From positions 2,170,001 through 2,234,000 of the forward strand of contig NZ_CP186693.1 of the NCBI RefSeq assembly GCF_049532985.1: DNA of 64,000 nt, given 5' to 3'. The first letter of the stretch is position 1; each line of letters starts with the position of its first letter. Source of the DNA: Promicromonospora sp049532985. GTDB lineage: Bacteria > Actinomycetota > Actinomycetes > Actinomycetales > Cellulomonadaceae. A model generated the notes under the pieces. It was not told where the DNA came from and did no database searches. It saw only the letters and a list, made by a program, of their open reading frames with translations. Positions 49,985-58,667 of this stretch are shown here, piece by piece. The translations under genes and the position numbers were made by a program.

Positions 49985-50923
49985 TCACGCGTGCGTCGGC
50001 GCCTCGTGCCGGGCGTGCTCGGCGGGTTCGAGCTGGAAGGTCGAGTGCTCCACGGACACGTCGAACTGGGTGGCCACGCACCGCTGGAGCGCGTCGAGCA
50101 CGGGCGGCGCGTGCCCGTCCCGGAAGCAGGCGTCCCGCACCACGACGTGCGCACTGATGGTGGGCAGGCCGGTGGCGACCAGCGACGCGTGCAGGTCGTG
50201 CACGGACTCGACGTTCTCCACCTCCAGCAGCCGGGCGCGCACCTGCTCCAGGTCGATGCCGGGCGGCGTGGCCTCCAGCAGCACGTTCGCCGACTCCACC
50301 AGGAGCCGCACGGCCCGGGGCAGGATCAGGACGGCGATGACGAGCCCCGCGACGGCGTCGGCCCGCTGCCACCCGGTGGTCGCGATGACCACCGCGGCGA
50401 CGATCACCGCGACCGAACCCAGCGCGTCGTTCACGACCTCCAGGAATGCGGCACGCAGGTTGAGCGACGCCGACCTGCCCCCCGCCAGCACCAGCAGGGC
50501 CACGACGTTGCCCGCCAGGCCCACGACGCCGAACACCAGCAGCCCCGGCCCCGGCGCCTCGGCCGGCCCGACGAGGCGGCTCACCCCCTCGACGAGCGCG
50601 TACACGCCGACGGCGAGGAGCACGGCGGCCTGGGCGAGCGCCGCGAGGATCTCGGCCCGCCGGAAGCCCCAGGTCCGCCGCGGCGAGGGCGGGCGCAGGG
50701 CGAGCGAGGCGGCGAACAGCGCGATGGCCAGCCCCGCGACGTCGGTCAGCATGTGCGCGGTGTCGACCAGCAGCGCGAGGCTGCCGGTCAGCACCGCACC
50801 GACGGCCTGGGCCAGGAACACCGCAGCCGTGATCCCGAACGCGACGGCGAGCCGGCGGCGGTTGCCCTCCTCGCCCGCGGCGCCGTGCGCGTGCCCGTGC
50901 GCGCCGTGGTGGTGGTCGGCCAT
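49985..50923 (-). CDS. Cation diffusion facilitator (CDF) metal exporter
   Basis: 312 residues. His-rich N-terminus (HHHGAHGHAHG), six membrane helices, the first metal-site motif DTAHMLTDV (HxxxD) in helix 2 and LEVVNDALGS in helix 5, where the usual HxxxD reads ExxxD; a C-terminal cytoplasmic domain with VESVHDLHAS and H-rich end. Exports divalent metals (zinc, cadmium or others) using a proton gradient. It follows an ArsR/CmtR-like repressor gene by six bases, so it is the resistance gene of a metal-inducible pair. The Glu substitution may shift metal selectivity. Confidence 0.92.
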   Translation of the reverse strand: MADHHHGAHGHAHGAAGEEGNRRRLAVAFGITAAVFLAQAVGAVLTGSLALLVDTAHMLTDVAGLAIALFAASLALRPPSPRRTWGFRRAEILAALAQAAVLLAVGVYALVEGVSRLVGPAEAPGPGLLVFGVVGLAGNVVALLVLAGGRSASLNLRAAFLEVVNDALGSVAVIVAAVVIATTGWQRADAVAGLVIAVLILPRAVRLLVESANVLLEATPPGIDLEQVRARLLEVENVESVHDLHASLVATGLPTISAHVVVRDACFRDGHAPPVLDALQRCVATQFDVSVEHSTFQLEPAEHARHEAPTHA

Positions 50924-50929
50924 GGTCCG

Positions 50930-51316
50930 CTACCTCTCGTCCTCGGTGCCGTGGTCGTGGGCACCCGCCGGGGCTCCCGTCAGCGCGAGCAGCCGCTCGG
51001 CCGCGGCCAGCACGTCGAGCATCCGCTCCGGGTGGGCCAACGAGTAGACCGATGCCCGGCCCTGCGGCCGGGACTCGACCAGACCGCAGTCACGCAGGCA
51101 GGCGAGATGTTTCGAGACGGTCGACTGCGCGAGCCCCAGGTGACCGGTCAGGTCCACGACCCGGTGCTCACCCAGCCGCAGGTGCTGCAGGATCACGAGC
51201 CGTGACGGGTCCGCGAACGCGTGGAACAGGTCCGCGGACGCCGCCGGCGACTCCACGACCGACTCGTCACCCAACCCACCGCCCAATTCATCGCCTACAG
51301 CCTCTGTCATCGCCAT
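50930..51316 (-). CDS. ArsR/SmtB-family metal sensor (CmtR-like)
   Basis: 128 residues. Winged helix with FHAFADPSRLVILQHL and the recognition helix AQSTVSKHLACLRDCGLV. The CLRDC pair (C73, C77) occupies the place of the metal-binding C57/C61 pair of mycobacterial CmtR, a cadmium/lead sensor; the third CmtR cysteine near the C-terminus is missing, though a HDHGTEDE tail could supply ligands. It should release DNA on metal binding and induce the CDF gene. The ATG lies inside a perfect 18-bp palindrome, with TAACAT six bases upstream (leaderless). Confidence 0.9.
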   Translation of the reverse strand: MAMTEAVGDELGGGLGDESVVESPAASADLFHAFADPSRLVILQHLRLGEHRVVDLTGHLGLAQSTVSKHLACLRDCGLVESRPQGRASVYSLAHPERMLDVLAAAERLLALTGAPAGAHDHGTEDER

Positions 51317-51325
51317 ATGGCGATG
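51308..51325. promoter_or_regulatory. Perfect 18-bp palindrome over the arsR start: probable autoregulatory operator
   Basis: CATCGCCAT-ATGGCGATG, centred between the last untranslated base and the first codon of the ArsR gene. It overlaps the predicted -10 (TAACAT, 51323-51328 on the minus strand) and the transcript start. ArsR/SmtB proteins bind such imperfect or perfect palindromes at promoters. Confidence 0.75.
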
Positions 51326-51381
51326 TTAACACCAGGCCGCGGCGCCGCACGTCGAGAGCGGTGCGACGACACCCGCGCGCC

Positions 51382-51423
51382 GAGTGCTGGGCATCCGTCG
51401 GGGCGCCCCGAGACCCCGCACTC
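51382..51423. terminator. Hairpin at the 3' end of the TetR gene
   Basis: GAGTGC(T)GGG pairs with CCC(C)GCACTC, with an internal GGGGCGCCCC palindrome. It lies across the TetR stop codon and upstream of the arsR promoter, so it may end TetR transcription. Its GAGTGCTGGG arm resembles the hairpin at the window end. Confidence 0.5.
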
Positions 51424-52063
51424 AGCGGGACGCGGGCCGGGGGTCGGCTATGCCGAGCAGGAGGTTGCTCACCAGGGCGTCGGCGAACGACTCGGTGACC
51501 GGCTCGTCCGGGACGAGCAGCCGGTGGTAGACGGCGCCCCAGAGCTGGTCGACCACCACCTGCACGTCGACATCGTCCCGGACCTGCCCCGCCTCCTGCG
51601 CCGCCCGCAGCCGCTCGGCCGCGAGACGGCGGCGCTCGGACGAGTACAGCGTGCGGTAGGCGACGGCGAGGTCCTGGTCGGTCTGCGCCTGCCCGATGAG
51701 CTCCGTGAGGATGCGACCCGCGGGCGTCGCGGTCATCAGGTGCACGAACGCCCGGAGCTGGTCACGCAGGTCCACGCGGATGTCGCCGGTGTCCGGGAAC
51801 GCGAGCGTCTGCTCGACGGCGTGGAAGTAGCCGTCCAGGGCGAGCGCACCCCTGGAGGGCCACCACTTGTAGAGCGTGGTCTTGCTGACCCCGGCGACGC
51901 GGGCGACGCGCTCGAACGTCAGGTCGGCGATGCCCTCGGCCAGCAACAGCTCGCCGACGGCGCGCAGCACGTCGCCGCGCACCTCGTCGGCGGGCCGCCG
52001 CCCGCGGCCACGGCTACGGGCGGGCGGCTGGTCGACGGCGGCCGCCGTCGGCTGGTCAGTCAT
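51422..52063 (-). CDS. TetR-family transcriptional regulator
   Basis: 213 residues. HTH: RGDVLRAVGELLLAEGIADLTFERVARVAGVSKTTLYKWWPSRGALALDGY, with KTTLYKWW typical of the TetR_C_33/AcrR-like group. ATG with AGGAG five bases upstream; the upstream frame extension is not needed. It follows two SDR genes on the same strand by 71 bp and may regulate them through the repeats at 53.8 kb. Confidence 0.88.
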   Translation of the reverse strand: MTDQPTAAAVDQPPARSRGRGRRPADEVRGDVLRAVGELLLAEGIADLTFERVARVAGVSKTTLYKWWPSRGALALDGYFHAVEQTLAFPDTGDIRVDLRDQLRAFVHLMTATPAGRILTELIGQAQTDQDLAVAYRTLYSSERRRLAAERLRAAQEAGQVRDDVDVQVVVDQLWGAVYHRLLVPDEPVTESFADALVSNLLLGIADPRPASR

Positions 52064-52134
52064 GTGCGCTCCTGTGATCCCCCGCTGCTGCACCCTGGAC
52101 GCCCGCCAGCATAGGTGTGCGCCAGGCCGGCCGA

Positions 52135-53049
52135 TCACCCGGCGGCACCGGCACCCCCCGCGCCGCCGCCCGCGACCGTCAGCAGGTCGGCCAGACCGAC
52201 ACGGTCGAGGAACTCGCGGCGGGTGCGGTCGGCGAGGTCCGAGACCGCTTCGGAGCCGTCGTCCGCCGGGTCGATGTGCACGCGGTACGGTCGCTGCCCG
52301 GCGGGCAGCGCCACGATGCGGGCGATCTCGTCGGAGACGAGCGAGACGTCGGCGTCGGGCGCCAGTGCGGCGAGCTTGTCCGCGACCTGGCCCATCAGCC
52401 CGGCGTACCGGGTCTCGTAGTCGGCCTCCACCGCCGCGTCGGCGGGGTGCCCCGCGTGCGCGAAGTGGTTGGTGCCGCTCGTGAACGCGCCGGGGACCAC
52501 GATCGACGTCTCGACACCCCAGCGGGCCAGCTCCGCGGCGTAGGACACCGCGAGGGAGTCCATGCCTGCCTTCGCGGCGAAGTACGGCGCCAGGTACGGC
52601 GGGGTGCCGCCCTTGACGCTGGAGCTGGACACCCAGATCACGAGCCCCGCGCCGCGGCGACGCATACCGGGCAGCACCGCGCGGTTCACGCGCTGGGTCG
52701 AGAGCACGTTGACGTCGTAGAGCTGGGCGAGCTGTTCCGGCGTGAAGGCCTCGGCCGGGCCGACGACCATGTGCCCGGCGTTGTGGACCAGCACGTCCAC
52801 CTGCCCGTGCTCGGCCTCGATCCGCTCCACGGCGCGGTCCACGGACTCCTGCGAGCTCACGTCGAGTTCGACCGGCCGCAGGTCCGCGTCGTGCTCCGCG
52901 GCCCAGGTCCGCGCGGCCGCGACCTGCGGCGCGTTGCGCCCCTCGGTCTCGCGCATGCCGGCGTAGACGGTGTGACCCGCCGAGGCGAGCGTCCGGGCCG
53001 TGAGGGCGCCGAACCCGCTGGACGCCCCGGTGATGACGACGGTGCTCAT
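52135..53049 (-). CDS. Short-chain dehydrogenase/reductase (classical SDR), second of pair
   Basis: 304 residues. Cofactor motif TGASSGFGA, VLVHNAG, catalytic Ser in VIWVSSSSVKG and YxxxK in PYFAAKAG. The C-terminal extension of about 50 residues is longer than in the classical SDRs. Oxidises or reduces an alcohol/ketone with NAD(P); substrate unknown. ATG overlapping the end of the preceding SDR gene (ATGA). Confidence 0.88.
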   Translation of the reverse strand: MSTVVITGASSGFGALTARTLASAGHTVYAGMRETEGRNAPQVAAARTWAAEHDADLRPVELDVSSQESVDRAVERIEAEHGQVDVLVHNAGHMVVGPAEAFTPEQLAQLYDVNVLSTQRVNRAVLPGMRRRGAGLVIWVSSSSVKGGTPPYLAPYFAAKAGMDSLAVSYAAELARWGVETSIVVPGAFTSGTNHFAHAGHPADAAVEADYETRYAGLMGQVADKLAALAPDADVSLVSDEIARIVALPAGQRPYRVHIDPADDGSEAVSDLADRTRREFLDRVGLADLLTVAGGGAGGAGAAG

Positions 53050-53789
53050 GCCATCCCCCCGTTGGTGTAGATGACCTGCCCGTTGACCCACCGCGCGGGC
53101 CCGGCCAGGAACGCGACCGTCTCGGCGATGTCCTCGGGCTGGCCGAGGCGCTCGAGCGGCACGGCGTTCGCCAGGTTCTGGATGGTCTGCTCGTCCTTGC
53201 CGTCCAGGAAGAGCGGGGTGGCCGTGGGGCCAGGGGCCACCACGTTGACGGTGACGTCCTTGCCGCGCAGCTCGCGCGCCAGGATCAGCGTCATGCCCTC
53301 GACGGCGGCCTTGCTGGCCACGTAGGCGGCGTACCCGGGGAACTGCGTCCGGACCACCGACGTCGAGAAGTTGATCAGCGCGCCCCCGGCCCGCAGCCGG
53401 TCCGCGGCCAGCTGGGAGACGACGAACGTGCCCCGGATGTTGGTGCGGTGCATGCGGTCGAGGTCGGCCAGGTCGAAGCTCACGACCGGGCCCAGGATCA
53501 TGATCCCGGCCGTGTTGACGACGACGTCGACGCCGCCGAACGCCGCCTCGGTCGCGTCGAACGCGGCGGCCATCGCGGTCTCGTCGGCCACGTCCCCGCC
53601 GACGGCGAGCGCCTGGCCGCCGGAGGCCTGGACGGTCGCGACGACCTCGTCGGCCCGGGCCTGGTTGCCGGCGTAGTGGACGGCGACGGCGAACCCGTCG
53701 GCAGCGAGCCGTTCGACGACGGCGCGGCCGATGCCGCCGGACCCGCCCGTCACGAGGGCGACGCGGGTGCTGGTGTCGGTGGTGCTCAT
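53046..53789 (-). CDS. Short-chain dehydrogenase/reductase (classical SDR), first of pair
   Basis: 247 residues. TGGSGGIGRAV, VVNTAG, catalytic FSTSVV and YAAYVASK (YxxxK), then APGPTATPLF and C-terminal GQVIYTNGGMA, a 3-oxoacyl-ACP-reductase-like classical SDR. Cytoplasmic oxidoreductase of unknown substrate. GGAGCACCTC precedes the ATG. Coupled to the second SDR, with the TetR gene downstream. Confidence 0.9.
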   Translation of the reverse strand: MSTTDTSTRVALVTGGSGGIGRAVVERLAADGFAVAVHYAGNQARADEVVATVQASGGQALAVGGDVADETAMAAAFDATEAAFGGVDVVVNTAGIMILGPVVSFDLADLDRMHRTNIRGTFVVSQLAADRLRAGGALINFSTSVVRTQFPGYAAYVASKAAVEGMTLILARELRGKDVTVNVVAPGPTATPLFLDGKDEQTIQNLANAVPLERLGQPEDIAETVAFLAGPARWVNGQVIYTNGGMA

Positions 53790-53820
53790 GAGGTGCTCCC
53801 TGGTCTCGATGTGGACTGTG

Positions 53821-53859
53821 CGTCCATATAAGCACAGAAGTGCACGCGCCGTCCATATA
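53821..53859. promoter_or_regulatory. Direct repeats upstream of the SDR operon
   Basis: CGTCCATATA occurs at 53821-53830 and again at 53850-53859 (29 bp apart), and between them lies the small palindrome GCAC-AGAA-GTGC (53832-53843). They are 32-70 bp upstream of the SDR start, in the promoter region, and are a candidate binding site for the TetR protein of the cluster. Confidence 0.5.
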
Positions 53860-54022
53860 TTCCCGCACAGCGGTCCCGGGAGACGACGAAGGTCCGCCCC
53901 CGGCCGGCGACCGCGCACGCCCGGAGACCGGGGAGCATGCGCGACCACCTGCCGGCGGCGGACCCGTTCAGACGGCGGCCGGGGCACCCCCAGAGCGCCC
54001 CGGCCGTCGTCGGTCCGTGAGG

Positions 54023-55447
54023 TCAGACGCCGGTGGGCTCGGCCACCTTGGCGCGCGCGCCGCCCGTGCGGCCCGCCTCGTCGGCGTCGCGGGCGGCGCC
54101 CGGAGCGCCGGCCTCGCCGTCGGCCGCGTCCTCCGGGCCGTGCAGGTCGGCTGCCGCGGCCTCGTCGAACGGCAGCGCGCCGGCCAGCACCTGGTCCACG
54201 CGGTCGCGGTCGATCTCCTTGGTCCAGGTGCCGATGATCACCGTCGCCACGGCGTTGCCGGTGAAGTTGGTCAGCGCACGGGCCTCGGACATGAAGCGGT
54301 CGATGCCCACCACGATGCCCACGCCGTCGACCAGGTCGGGCCGGTAGGTCTGCAGGCCGCCCGCGAGCGTGGCCAGGCCGGCGCCGGTGACCCCGGCGGC
54401 ACCCTTGGAGGCGATGATCATGAAGGCGAGCATGCCGATCTGCTCGGGGATCGACAGCGGGGTGCCCATGGCCGAGGCGATGAACAGCGACGCCATGGTC
54501 AGGTAGATCGCCGTGCCGTCCAGGTTGAACGAGTACCCGGTCGGCACGGTGATGCCGACCACCGGCTTGGACACGCCCAGGTGCTCCATCTTGGCGATGA
54601 GGCGCGGCAGGGCCGCCTCGGACGACGACGTGCTGACGATGAGCAGGTACTCGCGCGCCAGGTACTTCATGAGCGAGAAGATGTTCACGCGGGCCACGAA
54701 CCAGAGCACGGCGCCCAGCACCACGGCGATGAACACGATGCAGGTCAGGTAGAACCCGAGCATCAGCGTGCCGAGCGCGACGACGGCGCCCCAGCCGGTC
54801 TCGCCGACCACGCCGGCGATGGCGCCGAACGCGCCCACCGGGGCCACCCACAGGATCATCGTCAGCACGCGGAACACGATGGCCTGGATCATCCGGATCG
54901 CGTCGAGCGCAGGCTTGCCGCGCGCACCGAGCTGCTGGATCGCGAACCCGACGAGCAGCGCCACGAACAGCGTCTGCAGCACGGACTCCCCGGTCAGCGG
55001 CGAGACCAGCGTGGTGGGGATGATGCCGAGCACGAAGTCGACCAGACCCTCGGCCTCGCCGTCGGCCTCGTAGCTGGCGTCGGCGATGTTCAGGCCCTCG
55101 CCCGGGTGCAGCACGTTGCCGACGACCAGGCCGATGAACAGCGCGAACGTGGACATCACGAGGAAGTACAGCAGGGCCAGCCCGCCGACCCGGCCCACCG
55201 TCGCGGCCTTCGCGATCGAGCCGATGCCCAGCACGATGGTGCAGAAGATGACCGGCGAGATCATCATCTTGATCAGCGCGACGAACCCCTCGCCGAGCGG
55301 CTTCAGCGCCACTCCGGTGTCCGGGGAGGCCAGGCCCACGACGACACCGGCCACGACGGCCACGATCACCGCGATGTACAGGTAGTGACTCTTGTCGAGC
55401 CGGCGGCGCGGGGTCGTCCCGGCACCGGCGGGCTGCGTGACAGCCAT
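54023..55447 (-). CDS. dctA: DctA-type C4-dicarboxylate/proton (sodium) symporter
   Basis: 474 residues, SDF family. Serine-rich re-entrant motif STSSSEAALPR, GYSFNLDGTAIYL, GAGLATLAGGL and a C-terminal NFTGNAVATVIIG, all hallmarks. Imports succinate, fumarate, malate or related acids. The C-terminal tail of about 50 residues is Ala/Asp/Gly-rich and not conserved. ATG with GAGAGG nine bases upstream. Divergent from a CitA/DcuS-like sensor kinase and its regulator, which probably induces it. Confidence 0.93.
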   Translation of the reverse strand: MAVTQPAGAGTTPRRRLDKSHYLYIAVIVAVVAGVVVGLASPDTGVALKPLGEGFVALIKMMISPVIFCTIVLGIGSIAKAATVGRVGGLALLYFLVMSTFALFIGLVVGNVLHPGEGLNIADASYEADGEAEGLVDFVLGIIPTTLVSPLTGESVLQTLFVALLVGFAIQQLGARGKPALDAIRMIQAIVFRVLTMILWVAPVGAFGAIAGVVGETGWGAVVALGTLMLGFYLTCIVFIAVVLGAVLWFVARVNIFSLMKYLAREYLLIVSTSSSEAALPRLIAKMEHLGVSKPVVGITVPTGYSFNLDGTAIYLTMASLFIASAMGTPLSIPEQIGMLAFMIIASKGAAGVTGAGLATLAGGLQTYRPDLVDGVGIVVGIDRFMSEARALTNFTGNAVATVIIGTWTKEIDRDRVDQVLAGALPFDEAAAADLHGPEDAADGEAGAPGAARDADEAGRTGGARAKVAEPTGV

Positions 55448-55586
55448 GGTGGTTTCCTCTCACGACGCTGTGTGGTCAGCGACCAGGGTGCTGTCCCGGC
55501 CGTCGGAAACCCCCATTGCGTACATAGTGTTCTCGCGGTGCGCCCGGATGGTCGGTGGCACGGCGCGCGGGGGCCACAATGGGTCC

Positions 55587-57329
55587 GTGGCGCAGCGACG
55601 GGGTGCGAGTATCGCGAGGTGGTTCCTCGCCGTGCACACGGCCCTGCTCTTCGCGGGTGCGGTGATCGTGTTCGGCCTGCTGGCCGTGGACGCGCGCTCC
55701 TCGGCGGAGGCGCACGCGGCCACGGAGAGCACGGACCTGGCGGCCACGGTGGCCGCGGAGGCGCTCGTGATCGACACGGTCGCCCGGGCGCACGCCGACG
55801 CCGCCGACGACCGTGAGGGTTCGGTGGCCGAGGCCTCCGCGCAGCTCCAGCCGTACGCGGAGCGTGTCATGGAGGCCACCGAGATCGACTACCTGACGGT
55901 CATGGACACCGACCGCACCCGGTACACCCACCGCAACGCGTGGCAGATCGGCCACCCGTTCGTGGGTTCGACAGCGCCCGCGCTGCGCGGCGAGACGTTC
56001 ACCGAGGTGTACGACGGCACGCTGGGGCCGTCGGTGCGCGCCGTCGTCCCGGTGGTGACGCAGGACGGCGAGGTGGTGGGCATGGTGTCGGCCGGCGTGA
56101 CGCTGGACCGGCTGTGGGACAGCATCGTGCCCCGCCTGCTGGTGGTCGGCGTGGCCACGCTCCTGGCGTTCGCGACGGGCGCCGTGGCCGCGACGCTGCT
56201 GGCGCGCCGGCTGGACCGGATCACCGAGTCCCGCGGCCCGGACGAGCTGGCGCACCTGTTCGCCGCGCACGAGGCGGTGCTGCACTCGGTCGAGGAGGGC
56301 ATGCTGCTGGTCGAGCACGGCACGGTGGTGCTGGCGAACGACGAGGCGCTGCGCCTGCTCGACGTGCCCGACCTGGCCGCGCCGTTCGCGGTCACGGACC
56401 CGCGGCTGTCCCCCGCCGTCCGCGACCTGCTCGGGGGCACCGCGCCCGAGGGGCCGGTGCGGGTGGGTTCCCGCGTGCTGCTGGTGGGGCGCGAGGCAGC
56501 CGCCACGCGCGGGCGGACCGTGGGCGAGGTCGTGGCCCTGCGTGACCGCACCGAGCTGCAGCGGGTGACCGGTGAGCTCTCCTCCGTGCGGACCATCTCG
56601 GACGCGCTGCGGGCTCAGACGCACGACTTCAGCAACCGGCTGCACACCATCGCGACCCTCATCGAGCTGGGCCGCAGCGACGAGGCCCTGCGGTTCGTGG
56701 CCGGGGAGCGCGACCTGGGCCAGCGCCTCACCGACCGCGTGGTGCAGGCCATCGAGGAACCGGTGATCGCGGCGCTCGTGCTGGGCAAGGCCGCGCAGGC
56801 CCGCGAGCGGGCCGTCGAGATGCACTTCGAGACGCACCTGGCGCCGGGCACGCACTGGCTGGAACCCGTGGACGTGGTGACGATCCTGGGCAACCTGATC
56901 GACAACGGCATCGACGCCGCGACGGCCCGCGTCCTGGAGGACGACGGCGCGGGTGCCGACGCCTGGGTCGAGGTGTACCTCGCCAACGGTGACGACGGGT
57001 CGCTGGTGTTCCAGGTCTCCGACTCCGGCCGGGGCATCGCCCCGGCACACGTCGCCCACATCTTCGAGCAGGGCTGGAGCACCAAGGACGCCGCGGCCGG
57101 CGGGCGCGGCTACGGGCTCGCGCTGGTGCGCCAGGTGGTCGAGAGCCTCGGCGGCGACATCGAGGTGTCCGGCGGCGCGGGCACGAACGCGGGCGCCGTC
57201 TTCACGGTCACGCTCCCCCGCCCCGCGGACCGCTCGGCGCCTCGCGCGACCGCGAGCCCTACGACCGCGAGCCCTGCGACCGCGAGCCCTACGACCGGGA
57301 CAGCGGCCGGGACGGCGGCCCGCGCATGA
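55587..57329 (+). CDS. Sensor histidine kinase (CitA/DcuS/DctS type)
   Basis: 580 residues. First helix about 9-30, an extracytoplasmic PDC/Cache sensor domain (about 35-175) with the YTHRNAWQIGHPF ligand-loop pattern, second helix about 180-205, a PAS-like domain, the phospho-acceptor H346 in AQTHDFSNRLHTI (the DcuS/CitA SPOB-like H-box), and an ATPase domain with NLIDNGIDAA, DSGRGI and GRGYGLALVRQ. Senses an external carboxylate and phosphorylates the next gene's product. The GTG start at 55587 fits; CACAAT precedes it by six bases. The last 25 residues come from 15-bp tandem repeats. Confidence 0.9.
   Translation: MAQRRGASIARWFLAVHTALLFAGAVIVFGLLAVDARSSAEAHAATESTDLAATVAAEALVIDTVARAHADAADDREGSVAEASAQLQPYAERVMEATEIDYLTVMDTDRTRYTHRNAWQIGHPFVGSTAPALRGETFTEVYDGTLGPSVRAVVPVVTQDGEVVGMVSAGVTLDRLWDSIVPRLLVVGVATLLAFATGAVAATLLARRLDRITESRGPDELAHLFAAHEAVLHSVEEGMLLVEHGTVVLANDEALRLLDVPDLAAPFAVTDPRLSPAVRDLLGGTAPEGPVRVGSRVLLVGREAAATRGRTVGEVVALRDRTELQRVTGELSSVRTISDALRAQTHDFSNRLHTIATLIELGRSDEALRFVAGERDLGQRLTDRVVQAIEEPVIAALVLGKAAQARERAVEMHFETHLAPGTHWLEPVDVVTILGNLIDNGIDAATARVLEDDGAGADAWVEVYLANGDDGSLVFQVSDSGRGIAPAHVAHIFEQGWSTKDAAAGGRGYGLALVRQVVESLGGDIEVSGGAGTNAGAVFTVTLPRPADRSAPRATASPTTASPATASPTTGTAAGTAARA
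57246..57297 (+). repeat. 15-bp tandem repeat at the 3' end of the kinase gene
   Basis: Three full units (G/A)CGACCGCGAGCCCT and a partial fourth, in frame, encoding a Thr-Ala/Thr-Ser-Pro tail after the ATPase domain. The first base alternates G/A, so the real period may be 30 bp. Confidence 0.85.
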
Positions 57330-58018
57330 TCCGTGTCCTGGTCGTGGAGGACGACCACCGCACCGCCGAGGCGCACGGCGAGTACGTGCGCCGGGTCGAG
57401 GGCTTCGAGCTCGCGGGGGTGGTGCACACCGCGAGCGAGACCGTCCGCGCCCTGCGCGACGCCCAGGCCGCGGGAGCGGAGGTGCACCTGCTCCTGCTCG
57501 ACATGAACCTGCCCGACCGGCACGGCCTGGTGCTGTGCCGGCAGCTGCGCGCGGCGGGCCTCGTCGTGGACGTGATCGCCGTGACGGCGGCCCGCGAGCT
57601 GGAGGTGGTGCGCGAGGCGGTGGCCGTCGGCGTGGTGCAGTACCTCATCAAGCCGTTCGTGTTCGGGCTGTTCGCGGAGAAGCTCGGCGCGTACCGCACC
57701 TACTTCGAGCAGATGCGCTCGCCGGTCTCGACCCTCAGCCAGCGCGAGGTGGACACCGCATTCGCGGCGCTGCGCACCTCCAACGCCGCCGGCCTGCCCA
57801 AGGGCCTGTCGCAGGACACCCTCGACGCCGTGTCCGACCTGCTCGCCCGGCAGACGGGCGCACTGTCGGCCAGCGAGGTCGCCGACGAGCTGCACCTGGC
57901 CCGCATCACGGCGCGCCGCTACCTGGAGTTCCTGGCGGACAGCGGGACCGCCACCCGCGCGCCCCGGTACGGGACGCGCGGGCGGCCGGAGCTCGAGTAC
58001 TCCCGGCAGCGCGCCTGA
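57326..58018 (+). CDS. Response regulator (CitB/DcuR/DctR type)
   Basis: 230 residues. Receiver domain with acidic pocket VVEDD (residues 7-10), phospho-acceptor D59 in LLLLDMNLPD and Lys in YLIKPF; C-terminal HTH with SASEVADELHLARITARRYLEFLADSG, typical of the CitB/DcuR group. ATG overlaps the kinase stop (ATGA). Likely activates the divergent dctA. Confidence 0.93.
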   Translation: MIRVLVVEDDHRTAEAHGEYVRRVEGFELAGVVHTASETVRALRDAQAAGAEVHLLLLDMNLPDRHGLVLCRQLRAAGLVVDVIAVTAARELEVVREAVAVGVVQYLIKPFVFGLFAEKLGAYRTYFEQMRSPVSTLSQREVDTAFAALRTSNAAGLPKGLSQDTLDAVSDLLARQTGALSASEVADELHLARITARRYLEFLADSGTATRAPRYGTRGRPELEYSRQRA

Positions 58019-58025
58019 CGTACGA

Positions 58026-58073
58026 CACGACCGGCGCCGCACGGCCGACGCCGCACGACCGGCGCCGCACGGC
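58026..58073. repeat. Short tandem duplication between convergent genes
   Basis: CACGACCGGCGCCGCACGGC occurs at 58026-58045 and 58054-58073 (28-bp period) in the 78-bp gap between the response regulator and the minus-strand gene. The GCCG/CGGC content allows several small stems; it may serve as terminator. Confidence 0.6.
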
Positions 58074-58096
58074 GCACGGCCGACGGTCGCGCCCGA

Positions 58097-58657
58097 TCAG
58101 CGCCCGACGGCGGCCGCGAGCCGGTCGAGGTAGTCCTGCTCGCCCGCGGAGACCTTGACGCGCCTGCTGAAGAAGCCGCCCTCCTTGGTCGACGCCGCCT
58201 CGGCGACCTGCTCCGCGATCCGGTACACCCACGCGGCGTAGGCGGCGGCGTCCTTCTCGTCCGCCCGCGCGCGCAACAGGGCCACGGCGGCTCCGGTCAG
58301 CTCGACGGCCTCGGCCGTCGCACCCTCCGGGTCGGGGCGCACGCCCACCGTCGCCGCCTCCTGCGTGGCCGCGGCGGCGGCCGCCACCCCGACCTGCGAC
58401 GCCGGGTTGCGTCGCGCCTCCTCCTCGGCCGCCGACTGCTCGGCGATCCGCTCGCGCAGCGCGACCGCCACCGACCGGACGAAGTCGTTCTCGTGCACCT
58501 GGGCCTCACGGAACACCCTGGCACCGGCCGCCGTCTCGAGCAGGAACCGAAGCCCGCCGGGTTCGCCGTCCGCGAGGGTCGCGCCCTTGAGCACGGCACC
58601 CGGTGCGTCCAGGATCTGGTCGATCTCGTCGTCGCTGAAGTCGGACAGGTTCGTCAT
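58097..58657 (-). CDS. Unrecognised cytoplasmic protein
   Basis: 186 residues, no family recognised. Acidic helical N-terminus (SDFSDDEIDQILDAPG), then GGLRFLLETAAGARVFREAQVHENDFVRSV, an Ala-rich middle and a helical C-terminus ending in GGFFSRRVKVSAGEQDYLDRLAAAVG. No signal peptide or membrane segment. The start ATG has TAGGTT seven bases upstream, overlapping the stop of the preceding epoxide-hydrolase gene, so it may be transcribed alone as a leaderless message. Codon use is like its neighbours, and the frame is clean. Confidence 0.7.
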   Translation of the reverse strand: MTNLSDFSDDEIDQILDAPGAVLKGATLADGEPGGLRFLLETAAGARVFREAQVHENDFVRSVAVALRERIAEQSAAEEEARRNPASQVGVAAAAAATQEAATVGVRPDPEGATAEAVELTGAAVALLRARADEKDAAAYAAWVYRIAEQVAEAASTKEGGFFSRRVKVSAGEQDYLDRLAAAVGR

Positions 58658-58667
58658 GCGGCACAAC

